A stretch of 64,000 bases of DNA from Fimbriimonadales bacterium. GTDB lineage: Bacteria > Armatimonadota > Fimbriimonadia > Fimbriimonadales > ATM1. Where the stretch lies: positions 183,263 to 247,262 of the forward strand of contig JAHCHL010000003.1 of NCBI GenBank assembly GCA_026129745.1. The letters run 5' to 3'. Shown piece after piece: positions 18,048 to 26,906 of the stretch (positions are counted from its first letter, which is position 1; each line of letters begins with the position of its first letter). Position numbers and translations under genes: made by a program. The notes under the pieces were generated by a model. It was not told the origin of the DNA and searched no databases. It worked only from the letters and a program-made list of their open reading frames with translations.

Positions 18048-19270
18048 AGTATCTGTTGCCAACCGCATGCGCATGCATTGCAATCATCGGCTTTACAGCG
18101 AAACCGCCGGATGAACCTGAATTGAGACTCGTTTTCACGGGCGACATTCGCGGATACTTGTCACCGTGCGGATGTTCGAAACCGCAAATCGGCGGCGTGC
18201 TTCGAATGGCCGGCGTAGTTCGAGCATTGAAAAAACAGCCAAACACCGTTTACGCAGATCTTGGAAACTGGACCATGGCTGCCGGAAGACAAGACGAATT
18301 GAAAGCAGACGCGCTCGCCGAAGTGTTTCGATCGCTTGATCCAGATGCACTGAATATCGGTGCACTCGATGCGAAGCTGGGAAGAGACTTGCTGATTGCG
18401 CTCAACGAATCGACAAATAGCAGATTCATCTCATCGAACTTTGCTGTAGGTTATGAGAATCGTATTGTAATGAGAGATGGTGCACTGTTAACGACCATCA
18501 TAGGCCTCATGCCGGATTCTGAAGCGGAGCGATATGGTGCATTGAGGAAGACCAGTCGGCAAGCAATGGCTTCATCGAACGCTGACATATTGCTGTTTGC
18601 AGGAAGCTTCGATGAAGCAAAAGCATTGATCGACGAAACAAGCTATGCAGGACTTGTCATCTTCTCTCAAAGCGGAGATCCGACGAATGCGCCCATCCAA
18701 TACAAGATGGCAACCCTCGTCAGCCCGGGCGACAAGGGCCGATTCGTCGGCTACATAGAAAGAAAGAACGGAAAGTGGACAAACCTTCGCACGATTTCAC
18801 TCGGTCCCGAACACTTCGACGATGAAGACGCGCACATGGCCTACCACGCATATCTCGAACGAGTCAGCTCAGAAAAACTTCTCGAAGCGATACCAAGAAC
18901 TAACGAACTGGGATACGTTGGTAGCGATGCTTGCACGTCTTGTCACACCGACGCGCATGCGATTTGGATCGAAACGAAGCATGCAAATGCGCTTGAAACG
19001 CTGGAGAAAACTGGCAACGACCGTGACCCCGAATGCGTCGGTTGCCACGTCGTTGGATTGAATGCGATATCAGGATTTCGATCCCGAACGCTTACTCCCT
19101 CAAAAGCAGACGTCGGATGCGAAAGCTGTCACGGTCCCGGCGACAGGCATTTGTCGATGCCGTATGAACCCTACGGAAAAGCAGGAGAAGCTTCGTGTTT
19201 GCCGTGCCACAACGCCGACCATTCGCCAGGCTTCGACTTCAAAACCTACTGGGAAAAGATCAAGCACTAA
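18044..19270 (+). CDS. Tetraheme cytochrome c with phosphoesterase-like N-domain
   Basis: A 408-residue exported protein. After a signal peptide, LRLVFTGDIRGYLSPCGCSKPQIGG begins a domain related to 5'-nucleotidase-like proteins with a PCGC motif, although the full metal-binding set is not evident. The C-terminal third has four CXXCH heme sites with cysteines at about 297, 331, 359 and 385 (CTSCH, CVGCH, CESCH, CLPCH), arranged as in cytochrome c-554-like proteins. It would act in periplasmic electron transfer. It is coupled to the DUF1573 gene by ATGA. Confidence 0.88.
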   Translation: MKYLLPTACACIAIIGFTAKPPDEPELRLVFTGDIRGYLSPCGCSKPQIGGVLRMAGVVRALKKQPNTVYADLGNWTMAAGRQDELKADALAEVFRSLDPDALNIGALDAKLGRDLLIALNESTNSRFISSNFAVGYENRIVMRDGALLTTIIGLMPDSEAERYGALRKTSRQAMASSNADILLFAGSFDEAKALIDETSYAGLVIFSQSGDPTNAPIQYKMATLVSPGDKGRFVGYIERKNGKWTNLRTISLGPEHFDDEDAHMAYHAYLERVSSEKLLEAIPRTNELGYVGSDACTSCHTDAHAIWIETKHANALETLEKTGNDRDPECVGCHVVGLNAISGFRSRTLTPSKADVGCESCHGPGDRHLSMPYEPYGKAGEASCLPCHNADHSPGFDFKTYWEKIKH

Positions 19271-20019
19271 CGGCGCGCGCCAACGAGATTTGTAATCCAA
19301 GATCCTTCTAATTTAGAAGTGTTCACTCCGCCCCCACTTCGGCTTGCGTGAATGAAAATCCCGTCGCCGACATACAAGCCGGTATGCGTCACTCTTTGCC
19401 GCGCCCGGTCCGTGAAATAAAGTCTATCACCAGGCCGGAGTTCTGCAAGGTTGTTGATTGGCTGGCCAACGTGAATCTGTTCGGCAGCAGTCCTGGGCAT
19501 CTCAACGCCGACCTGTCTAAACAGTTGCTGCACCAGCCCGCTGCAGTCGATGCCTCGGGTCAAGCTGTTTCCCCCAAAGACATAAGGGGTGCCCACGTAC
19601 TTGAACGCTTCCCGAACGCACCAGGCCCGCCAATCACCGCCAGGGAGAATTCTTGCATTCGACCCCCTGTTCTGCATGCCGCTCGTGTCGACTCGCGGCG
19701 CAGTCGATTGCTCATTTTTCTTGAGGCTGACCTCGTAGGGTAAGCGGGTTACCGCTTCTGCCCGGACATAGCCGTTGGAGCCATCGGCCATCACGATGCA
19801 AATCCACTCTTCGTCCATGCTGCGCATGGCCACATAGGTGTCTTTCTTCCCGACATACAGCACTCGGGAGTTCGTAGCCGGCTTCTGATAGATGTTTGCG
19901 TCTTGATTGAGCTGGCCGAGTTTTCCGATCGCGGCGCGATCGGACTCACTGGCCTGCGAAAAACCCGCACAGACGGCGGTCACGGCAATGGCGGCGATGA
20001 TCAGTCGAACCAGTTTCAT
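19267..20019 (-). CDS. NlpC/P60 peptidoglycan endopeptidase with SH3 domain
   Basis: A 250-residue exported cell-wall hydrolase. It has a signal peptide, a bacterial SH3 domain (about residues 35-95, NIYQKPATNSRVLYVGKKDT) and a C-terminal NlpC/P60 domain. Catalytic residues are Cys in GIDCSGLVQQLF, His in THTGLYVGDG, and the third polar residue His in IFIHASRS. It should cut gamma-D-glutamyl-diamino acid bonds in stem peptides. Its stop interlocks by 4 bp with the cytochrome gene. Confidence 0.93.
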   Translation of the reverse strand: MKLVRLIIAAIAVTAVCAGFSQASESDRAAIGKLGQLNQDANIYQKPATNSRVLYVGKKDTYVAMRSMDEEWICIVMADGSNGYVRAEAVTRLPYEVSLKKNEQSTAPRVDTSGMQNRGSNARILPGGDWRAWCVREAFKYVGTPYVFGGNSLTRGIDCSGLVQQLFRQVGVEMPRTAAEQIHVGQPINNLAELRPGDRLYFTDRARQRVTHTGLYVGDGIFIHASRSGGGVNTSKLEGSWITNLVGARR

Positions 20020-20340
20020 AAGGCAGGTTCGGGCGAATTATGCCACAGCTTGGTCGGATGGTCGCCCATAACTTATGTCGGCATTACGCATCCGAAGGTT
20101 CAGGGTGATCCCGAATTCTTGGGTTCCAGTATTTTTGCTGGCGGACACTAACCCCTTCTCGGACTGAACTCTAAAAGCACTAAGCAATTGTGCCGGCTTT
20201 GCCGACGTCTATTGAACGATCAATGCGCTCGAAGAGTCATAATGCTGATAGCAGGTCAAAAATGGCCTGCTCTTTGCTTGCATTAGGATGGTCTGGCAGC
20301 CGTCCTGTCTGAAAAGCATATAGGCTAAGGAGAAAAGAGA
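20020..20340 (+). other. Gene-free stretch before the PEP-CTERM gene
   Basis: No gene is seen in these 321 bases. The right part holds a hairpin (20250-20271) and a CATAAT at 20238-20243, with TTGAAC 20 bp upstream, too far for a standard promoter. AAGGAG just before 20341 is the Shine-Dalgarno of the next gene. I see nothing definite in 20020-20200. Confidence 0.5.
20250..20271 (+). promoter_or_regulatory. Hairpin in the PEP-CTERM gene leader
   Basis: AGCAGGTC (20250-20257) pairs with GGCCTGCT (20264-20271) over 8 bp around an AAAAAT loop, followed by CTTT. It lies 70 bp upstream of the ATG. It could be a leader attenuator or an operator. Confidence 0.35.
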
Positions 20341-21012
20341 ATGATCATTCGAAACAAGCTTGCAGCCGTTAGCGCGGTCGCAGCTTTCACATTTGCCAGC
20401 GCGAGCGCGGCAATCCTTGTCAACCAAACACCTCATTCCGTCGACGGATACTATTCCGATGGTGTCGCTGGGCAGTTCTACGATCAGCGAATGGCCGACA
20501 ATTTCTCGCTCGGCATCGAATCGAACGTGACCAAGATCGTCTGGTGGGGCAGCTCAGAGAACTGGCAGTTCCCTGACCTCACCAACTTCTCGGCCTGGGT
20601 CCTTCGAATCTACAACGACTCAGCCGGCAACGTGGGAAGCGAAGTCTTTAACACGACGGTCGCCAAAGCTTCGACCAACCCAACCGCCACCGGGCAGCAG
20701 AATAGCCTGGGAGGAAACGTCTACCGGCAGGAAGCCGCAGTTGCCGTCAATCTACTTGCAGGTAACTACTGGCTGTCGATCGGCAGCGTCAATATCTCTC
20801 CCGGCGACGACGCTTGGGTTTGGTCTGCAGCTCAAAACACTTACGACGACAAGTTCGCGGCTGAGTTGGGCTTCGGTAACGGTTACCAGACGTTCACAGG
20901 GTCTGGTGATTTGTCCTTCCAAATCGAAGGCGATCCAGTTCCTGAGCCTGCGACGATGCTCGCGCTCGGAGTCGGCCTCGCTGCTCTCGCGGCCCGCCGC
21001 CGACGCAAGTAA
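20341..21012 (+). CDS. PEP-CTERM sorting domain secreted protein
   Basis: A 223-residue exported protein: a Sec signal peptide (residues 1-23), a beta-rich domain starting ILVNQTPHSVDGYYSDG and containing KIVWWGSSENW, and a C-terminal sorting tail with VPEPATMLALGVGLAALAAR followed by basic residues. Exosortase cleaves such tails and anchors or releases the protein at the surface; no exosortase gene is in the window. AAGGAG precedes the ATG and a strong terminator follows, so it is a single-gene unit. The body resembles other PEP-CTERM surface proteins with no known activity. Confidence 0.92.
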   Translation: MIIRNKLAAVSAVAAFTFASASAAILVNQTPHSVDGYYSDGVAGQFYDQRMADNFSLGIESNVTKIVWWGSSENWQFPDLTNFSAWVLRIYNDSAGNVGSEVFNTTVAKASTNPTATGQQNSLGGNVYRQEAAVAVNLLAGNYWLSIGSVNISPGDDAWVWSAAQNTYDDKFAAELGFGNGYQTFTGSGDLSFQIEGDPVPEPATMLALGVGLAALAARRRRK

Positions 21013-21038
21013 GCCGCAAGGCCGAAATGAAATCATCA

Positions 21039-21072
21039 GTCGAGCCCCTCTGAGGGGCTCGACTTCTTTTTT
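21039..21072 (+). terminator. Rho-independent terminator after the PEP-CTERM gene
   Basis: A perfect 10-bp stem (GTCGAGCCCC at 21039-21048 with GGGGCTCGAC at 21054-21063), a TCTGA loop and a T-rich tract to 21072. Confidence 0.9.
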
Positions 21073-21162
21073 CAAGGGTCAATCGGTAGCCATAACCAAG
21101 CGCAGTCTCAGCTAACTAGTGAGGAGGCAGGAATCCTCCCACCAAAGCGCGAACACCGCACC

Positions 21163-22209
21163 ATGATCTCCAGGCGCACGTTGCTTGCCGCCGCTGCCTC
21201 GCTGCCGGTTGCAGCCAGAGCCGCTCAGGACGTTCTCCGCGCAACCCCGCCAGTCGCCATATCCAGCTCAAATGGACTCGGAACGACCAAGAAGGCGGTA
21301 GAGCTGATGCGCGAAGGAAAGGACACCGTTGAGGCAGCCGTAGAGGGCGTCGTTTTAGTCGAGGACGACCCGAACGACACGAGCGTCGGCTACGGCGGCC
21401 TCCCGAACGAACTCGGCGTCGTCCAGCTTGACGCGAGCGTGATGCACGGGCCGACGATGCGAGCCGGTGCAGTAGGGTGCCTTGAGAGCATCAAGAACCC
21501 GTCACGGGTTGCAAAAATGGTCATGGAGCGCACCGACCATGTCCTCCTCGTCGGTCCGGGAGCGCTCGCCTTCGCGAAAGCGATGGGATTCCAAGAAGAG
21601 AATCTTCTGACAGAGCGCGCCCGCCGAGCATGGCTCCGCTGGAAAACGACGCTCTCCGATCAAGACGACTGGCTCTCAGACGAAGAGATGAAGGCCGATT
21701 TCGACTACATCGAACCCAGACATCCAGACGCGATGGCCCACCGCCCCACAGGCACGATCAGTTGCATCGCCCTAAACGACAAGCGTGAAGTCAGCGGTTG
21801 CACGACGACGAGCGGTCTGGCCTACAAACTCCCAGGCCGCGTGGGCGACTCTCCCATCATCGGCGCAGGGCTATATGTCGATGGAGAAGTCGGCGGTTGT
21901 GGCTCGACGGGTCGTGGAGAAGCGGTCCTACAGTCCTGCGGATCGCGAACCGTCGTCGAAAACATGAAGCGGGGAATGACTCCTGCCGAGGCAATCCTCG
22001 ACGTCCTCAAGCGAATCTGCGACCAAACCAAGTCGCCGCGCCTCCTCAATCGACCCGGCAGACCGAACTTCGATGTGAACTTCTATGCGCTCCGAGTCGA
22101 TGGAGCCTATGCTGGCGGGCGAATCTATCGCGGCGGCCGATTCGCTGTGAACGACGGCGGCGAGTCGAGACTGGTCGACTCGGTCTATCTATTTGAGAAT
22201 GCCCGTTGA
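21163..22209 (+). CDS. N4-(beta-N-acetylglucosaminyl)-L-asparaginase family Ntn hydrolase
   Basis: A 348-residue protein of the asparaginase-2/glycosylasparaginase family. These are made as precursors that self-cleave before a threonine nucleophile, here most likely Thr198 in HRPTGTISCIALND. Other family marks are GKDTVEAAVEGVVLVEDDP, TSVGYGGLPNE and GSTGRGEAVLQSC. The N-terminal MISRRTLLAAAASLPVAARA is a Tat-type signal, so it acts outside the cytosol. A GGAGG/CCTCC hairpin (21123-21139) lies upstream but too far from the ATG to be its ribosome site. Confidence 0.9.
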   Translation: MISRRTLLAAAASLPVAARAAQDVLRATPPVAISSSNGLGTTKKAVELMREGKDTVEAAVEGVVLVEDDPNDTSVGYGGLPNELGVVQLDASVMHGPTMRAGAVGCLESIKNPSRVAKMVMERTDHVLLVGPGALAFAKAMGFQEENLLTERARRAWLRWKTTLSDQDDWLSDEEMKADFDYIEPRHPDAMAHRPTGTISCIALNDKREVSGCTTTSGLAYKLPGRVGDSPIIGAGLYVDGEVGGCGSTGRGEAVLQSCGSRTVVENMKRGMTPAEAILDVLKRICDQTKSPRLLNRPGRPNFDVNFYALRVDGAYAGGRIYRGGRFAVNDGGESRLVDSVYLFENAR

Positions 22210-22213
22210 GTAA

Positions 22214-22963
22214 CTACTGGCCCTGATTGAGCCGCTTCTCTAACTCTTCCAGTTGCGCGTCGACCGAGTCTCCAGAAATCTGCACCTCTGTGGTCGGCTC
22301 CGAAGCGAGCCCAAGCCGTTTCTCAAGCGCTTGCAGCTCCTCCTCGGCAGCCATGTCCATCGCCGTGTCTTCCATCTTCATGATCTTCCCGGTGATGGAG
22401 TTCTGCATCATCTCGTTGCGCGCCGCGGCCTCTGACCGAACTTCCCGGATCTTTTCAGCCGCGCTTTCAAACGTGCCGAACTGCGCTTCGGTCGTGAACC
22501 CCTCCAAAGCCTTGTTGATGCTCGACTCGATCTGCGCCTGCTTGTACTGCGCTTTCATGGCGAGCGCTTCTGCGGTCTTCTTGCGAACTTCTTCTTCTTG
22601 GCGCCGAATCGCAAGCTTCACGACTTCCACGGTTTCGTTCGCCTGGGCCAACGAGCCGCGAAGGCTCTCGAGCGTCGTCAGATAATTCGCTCTTTCGCGC
22701 AAAAACTGTCGAGCCAAGTCGCGGTTGCCTTGTTTGAGTGCCGCCGCCGCCTGGTTCTCGAGCTGCGCGGTCTTCCGCTCATGGTCATCGACCATGGCTT
22801 GCAGGTTGTTTCGCTGGGTAATGGCCTGAACGGCCTTCTCTTTGTTCTGCTGCAGGGTCTCTTGCATGTCCCTGCGCGCCTGATCCAGCATGATGTCCGG
22901 ATCTTCGAGTTTGTTCATCCAGCGGTTGAAGATGGCCCGAAGCCAGTTAAAAAAGCGTCGCAT
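22214..22963 (-). CDS. pspA: PspA/IM30 family membrane-stress protein
   Basis: A 249-residue, almost wholly alpha-helical protein, coiled coil through residues 25-200. The N-terminal amphipathic helix (FFNWLRAIFNRWMNKLEDP), DPDIMLDQARRDMQETLQQN and the later FTTEAQFGTFESAAEKIREV region match the PspA/IM30 family, an ESCRT-III relative that assembles on damaged inner membranes. A GGGAG Shine-Dalgarno precedes the ATG, with TATAAT about 26 nt further upstream. No pspF or pspBC is seen. Confidence 0.93.
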   Translation of the reverse strand: MRRFFNWLRAIFNRWMNKLEDPDIMLDQARRDMQETLQQNKEKAVQAITQRNNLQAMVDDHERKTAQLENQAAAALKQGNRDLARQFLRERANYLTTLESLRGSLAQANETVEVVKLAIRRQEEEVRKKTAEALAMKAQYKQAQIESSINKALEGFTTEAQFGTFESAAEKIREVRSEAAARNEMMQNSITGKIMKMEDTAMDMAAEEELQALEKRLGLASEPTTEVQISGDSVDAQLEELEKRLNQGQ

Positions 22964-23059
22964 GCGTACTCCCGATCGTCGGTGGCGGCATTATACTACT
23001 GATGGGCTTCCCTTCTGGGTTTCGAGGGCCGCCGAACGGCGGGGCGGTAGAATCCATCC

Positions 23060-23935
23060 GTGAAGTTCACCGCAGCAGCGGTCCAAATTGCGCCGATTAA
23101 GGCGGACGTTTCGGCCAACCTGACAAGGATTGGACAAGCGATCCAAAGATGCTGCGAGGAGAGAGTCGACCTTGCGCTGTTTCCTGAAACAGCGCTGACC
23201 GGATACTTCTTGGAGGGAGGGGTCGTCGATGCCGCCGTTTCCACCCTCGAACTGGCTGCAATGCTCGACACCACGTATAAGCCGGACCGACCCATCGACG
23301 TCGTCCTCGGCTTCTACGAACGCTCAGATGGCAACATCTACAACTCTGCCTGCCACTTTTCCGGAACGTCAGAAGGCTGGAAGGTCGTTCACACGCATCG
23401 CAAGTTTTTCTTACCGACCTATGGGGTCTTCGATGAAGAGCGATTCGTAGCGCGCGGTCGAGACATCTCAGCATACGAAACACGATTTGGCCGATTCGCG
23501 ATGCTGATCTGCGAAGATGTCTGGCACTCGGTAAGTGCGACGATCGCAGCACTTAAAGGCGCACAAGTGATTTGCGCGATTTCTGCATCGCCGGCCCGCG
23601 GCTTCTCGGGCGACACGTACGACAATTTGGATCATTACCGCAGGCTCCTGCGTGCGATTGCGGAAGAGCACGGCGTGTGGGTCGTCAACTCGATGCTGGT
23701 CGGATTCGAAGGCGGAAAGGGCTTTTCGGGCGGCAGCATGGTCGTTTCTCCGACCGGCAGAATCGTCGCCGAAGGGCCGGAACTGGAAGAGCACTTCTTG
23801 ATTGCGGAAGTAGACATGGATCAGATCGGCATCGCAAGGCAACGATTCCCCGCATTGGCAGACCTAAAGAGCGTTCTGGAAGACGTGGTGCGCGAATTCG
23901 AAGAGGTCAATCGAGACGAATGTCAACAGAAATAA
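23060..23935 (+). CDS. Carbon-nitrogen hydrolase (nitrilase superfamily), probable glutaminase partner of NadE
   Basis: A 291-residue amidase-fold enzyme with the Glu-Lys-Cys triad at Glu43 (LFPETALTGYF), Lys115 (HRKFFLPTYGVFDEERF) and Cys151 (MLICEDVWHS). It overlaps nadE by 16 bp. In many bacteria this domain is fused to NAD synthetase and supplies ammonia from glutamine; here the two parts are separate genes, so this protein is plausibly the glutaminase subunit, though a free-standing amidase is possible. The GTG start lies 6 nt after TAGAAT (23048-23053), the leaderless pattern. Confidence 0.87.
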   Translation: MKFTAAAVQIAPIKADVSANLTRIGQAIQRCCEERVDLALFPETALTGYFLEGGVVDAAVSTLELAAMLDTTYKPDRPIDVVLGFYERSDGNIYNSACHFSGTSEGWKVVHTHRKFFLPTYGVFDEERFVARGRDISAYETRFGRFAMLICEDVWHSVSATIAALKGAQVICAISASPARGFSGDTYDNLDHYRRLLRAIAEEHGVWVVNSMLVGFEGGKGFSGGSMVVSPTGRIVAEGPELEEHFLIAEVDMDQIGIARQRFPALADLKSVLEDVVREFEEVNRDECQQK

Positions 23936-24795
23936 ATGCGCTGCCCATTTACCGCGCGAAAGCATTCGACACTGAGTCGGACCTTGACCTTCGGATCAAT
24001 CCGGTTCTTATTACCGACTTCTTGGTGAAGTTTCTCCGCGATGAGTGCATCAGAAGACGCGGCATCGAAAAGGCCGTACTTGGCTTGTCCGGCGGTGTCG
24101 ACTCTGCTGTCGCGACCTACCTTTGCACGAAGGCATTTGGACCAAAAAACGTGACGGTGTTTCGAATGCCGTACAAACTAAGCTCCGTTGAAAGCTTGAC
24201 ACACGCGCAAGCCGTTATCGATGATCTGGGAATTGAATCGCGAACCATCGACATCACCGACATGGCAGACGGTTATCTTCAAATGGAGCCGGACGCCTCT
24301 CCGACGAGAATAGGAAACGTCTGCGCAAGATGCAGAATGATCGTGCTGTTCGACCAAAGCGCAAAACTTCGAGCGTTGCCGATTGGAACGGGAAACAAAA
24401 CGGAACGGATGTTCGGCTATTTCACTTGGCACGCAGACGATGCTCCGCCGATCAACCCGCTCGGCGACCTCTACAAAATGCAGGTTTATCAATTGGCGCG
24501 TCATCTCGGAGTTCCTGACGCTATTGTCGACAAGCCGCCAACTGCTGACCTCGTTCAAGGACAAACCGACGAAGGCGACTTCGGAATCACGTATCAAAAA
24601 GCTGATCGCATTCTCGCACGTTTGCTGAATGGTTACTCGCCGGCGAAACTAATTGAACTTGGGTTCGACAAGAACGAAGTCCAGATCGTCGTGAAGCGAG
24701 TCGATTCGACGCACTGGAAGAGACGACTGCCGACCGTCGCGATGATATCGAGCAGCGCCATCGGTGAATTCTATTTGCGTCCGGTCGATTACTGA
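23920..24795 (+). CDS. nadE: NAD synthetase
   Basis: A 291-residue adenylating ligase of the PP-loop family that converts nicotinate adenine dinucleotide to NAD. The ATP motif LGLSGGVDSAVATYLC is intact, and ARCRMIVLFDQSAKLR, GTGNKTERMFGYFTWHADDA and NPLGDLYKMQVYQLARHLGVP are typical of NadE. Length fits the synthetase domain alone, with no N-terminal glutaminase. The start ATG 23920 lies inside the end of the nitrilase gene, with AGAGG upstream, so translation is coupled. Confidence 0.95.
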   Translation: MSTEINALPIYRAKAFDTESDLDLRINPVLITDFLVKFLRDECIRRRGIEKAVLGLSGGVDSAVATYLCTKAFGPKNVTVFRMPYKLSSVESLTHAQAVIDDLGIESRTIDITDMADGYLQMEPDASPTRIGNVCARCRMIVLFDQSAKLRALPIGTGNKTERMFGYFTWHADDAPPINPLGDLYKMQVYQLARHLGVPDAIVDKPPTADLVQGQTDEGDFGITYQKADRILARLLNGYSPAKLIELGFDKNEVQIVVKRVDSTHWKRRLPTVAMISSSAIGEFYLRPVDY

Positions 24796-24818
24796 CCGGC
24801 TGGTACAATCGCGCACCC

Positions 24819-26903
24819 ATGCCCCATCTCGTCCTCGAAGTTGGCTGCGAAGAGTTGCCCGCGCATTCCGTTCGACGCGCCGTTGAATCGCTTGCGTCAT
24901 CAGTAATGAACGGCCTTCGCGAATCCAAACTCATCAATGAAGACTTCGAGTTGAGAACCGCATGTACGCCAAGAAGGCTAATCGTAGGCGTGGATGGCGT
25001 TCTGACAAAGCAGGCGGATGAAACGATTGAAAAGCGTGGTCCATCCAAGCAGGCTGCGTTCGACAGCGACGGCAATCCGACGAAAGCATTGGAAGGATTC
25101 TGCAGATCGAATGGTGCCGATGTGTCAGCCGTGGAAGTGAGAGACGACTATGTGTGGATTCGAGCGGATGCAAAAGGACGAACTGCGCACGAAGTGCTTT
25201 CAGAGGTTCTGACGCAGGCCATACAGTCGATCCCGTTCGACAAAACGATGCGCTGGGGATCCGGAAGAATGCGATTCGCAAGGCCGATTCGCTGGATCCT
25301 TGCAGTTTTTGACCGAAGTGTCGTTCCATTCCAAATAGAAACCGTCGAAAGTGGCAATCACTCTTACGGACATCGCTTTCTCTGCCCGGATCCTTTCGAA
25401 GCGCATTCATTTCGTGAATTGATTGACTCGCTCAGAGATCGATTCGTCGAAGCAGAACCTGCAAAACGAGAAGCGCTAATCCGCAAAGAAGCCGCGGAAC
25501 GATCTGAAAACAAAGCGATCCTTTCCGACTCGCTCGTCGATGAAAATGTTTTCCTCACCGAGTGGCCTCACGCGATTGAAGGCTCTTTCCGCGAAGAGTT
25601 CCTGATACTTCCTCGGCCGGTCCTTGTTACTGCGATGGCAAAGCACGAAAGGTTCTTTCCAATCGAAGATGAAACTGGCGACATTACAAATCGATTCATC
25701 AGCATCATGAATGCCGGAGACGAAGGTGTCGTTCGAAGAGGCAATGAGTGGGTATTGAACGCGCGATTCAACGATGCGCTGTTCTTTTATCAAGAGGACT
25801 CGCGAACTTCGCTTGAGCAATTCCTCGAAAGAACGGAACGAATCTTATTTCAAGAAAAGCTCGGCTCAATCAGGCAAAGAGCGGATCGAATCGCGTCGCT
25901 TGCAATGCGAATTGCAGAACAAGCGAGCCTCTCCCAAGAAGAAGTCAAATGGTGCTTCGAAGCGGGCAGGCTGTGCAAAGCCGACCTAAGCACCGGGCTT
26001 GTCTCGGAGCTTCCTTCATTGCAAGGCCACGTCGGCGGCGAGTACGCGCGAAAGGAAAAGTATCCGGAAGCGATCTGCGAAGGCATTTCGAACCATTACG
26101 ACCCCGACTATTCGCCATCCAATTCGCATCAATCCGTCGCGCTTGTCGTGATGTGCGCGGATCAATCAGATCGGCTCGCGGGTTACCTCGGCATCGGCGA
26201 AGCCCCAAAGGGCAGCAGCGACCCATATGCGCTTCGAAAAGCGGTCACAATGCTTGTTCACGCGCAATTGGGATGGAGCGCGCCGATGGCTGCGATCCAC
26301 GATTGGATCGAATCCGCTGCCGAACTGTATCGCGAACAACGCTTTTCGATTGATCCAAACGCACAGATCATCGAACGATTCGATGCGATTCTCGAAGGCC
26401 GATACGAATCGATGCTGTCGGAGATCCGATATGACGCGCGAGAAGCCGTTTGGTCAGCGAATCACCGACAACCTTCAAAGCAGTTCTTAGAAAGAGCGAA
26501 GGCCGTTGCTGAACTCGCTTCGGACATTGCATTCGTGCGTACTGCCCGGCGCCCCATCAATATCGTGTCATCAGCAAAATCGAAAGGGATCGAATTCGAC
26601 GAAGACAAAGGGCTGGAAACCATTGACCCTTCCACGCTCGAGCATGACGCTGAAAAGAAGCTGCTCGAAGCCGCCTGTGCGATTGAACCCAAAGTCTCAA
26701 ATCTCGTCGAGTCGGCTAACTATCATCCGGTCGCGGCCACCCTTAGAGAACTTTCAGCCCCAATCGATGCGTACTTTGAATCAGTGATGGTCATGACGGA
26801 CGACGAAGCGAAGCGAAGAATCCGACTCGAAATGCTGGCAGGAATCGCACGTCTTTTCCTGAGTCTCGGAGACTTCAGCAAGATCGTCATAGAAGGAGAA
26901 TAA
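24819..26903 (+). CDS. glyS: Glycyl-tRNA synthetase beta subunit
   Basis: A 694-residue beta subunit of the heterotetrameric bacterial enzyme that charges tRNA-Gly. It starts with the family motif LVLEVGCEELPAHSV and carries KRGPSKQAAFDSDGNPTKALEGF, MRWGSGRMRFARPIRWILAV, ITNRFISIMNAGDEGVVRRGNEWVL and YALRKAVTMLVHAQL (HD-like and anticodon-binding regions). The alpha subunit gene glyQ is usually adjacent but is not in the window. TACAAT lies 9 nt before the ATG. Confidence 0.96.
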   Translation: MPHLVLEVGCEELPAHSVRRAVESLASSVMNGLRESKLINEDFELRTACTPRRLIVGVDGVLTKQADETIEKRGPSKQAAFDSDGNPTKALEGFCRSNGADVSAVEVRDDYVWIRADAKGRTAHEVLSEVLTQAIQSIPFDKTMRWGSGRMRFARPIRWILAVFDRSVVPFQIETVESGNHSYGHRFLCPDPFEAHSFRELIDSLRDRFVEAEPAKREALIRKEAAERSENKAILSDSLVDENVFLTEWPHAIEGSFREEFLILPRPVLVTAMAKHERFFPIEDETGDITNRFISIMNAGDEGVVRRGNEWVLNARFNDALFFYQEDSRTSLEQFLERTERILFQEKLGSIRQRADRIASLAMRIAEQASLSQEEVKWCFEAGRLCKADLSTGLVSELPSLQGHVGGEYARKEKYPEAICEGISNHYDPDYSPSNSHQSVALVVMCADQSDRLAGYLGIGEAPKGSSDPYALRKAVTMLVHAQLGWSAPMAAIHDWIESAAELYREQRFSIDPNAQIIERFDAILEGRYESMLSEIRYDAREAVWSANHRQPSKQFLERAKAVAELASDIAFVRTARRPINIVSSAKSKGIEFDEDKGLETIDPSTLEHDAEKKLLEAACAIEPKVSNLVESANYHPVAATLRELSAPIDAYFESVMVMTDDEAKRRIRLEMLAGIARLFLSLGDFSKIVIEGE

Positions 26904-26906
26904 ACC

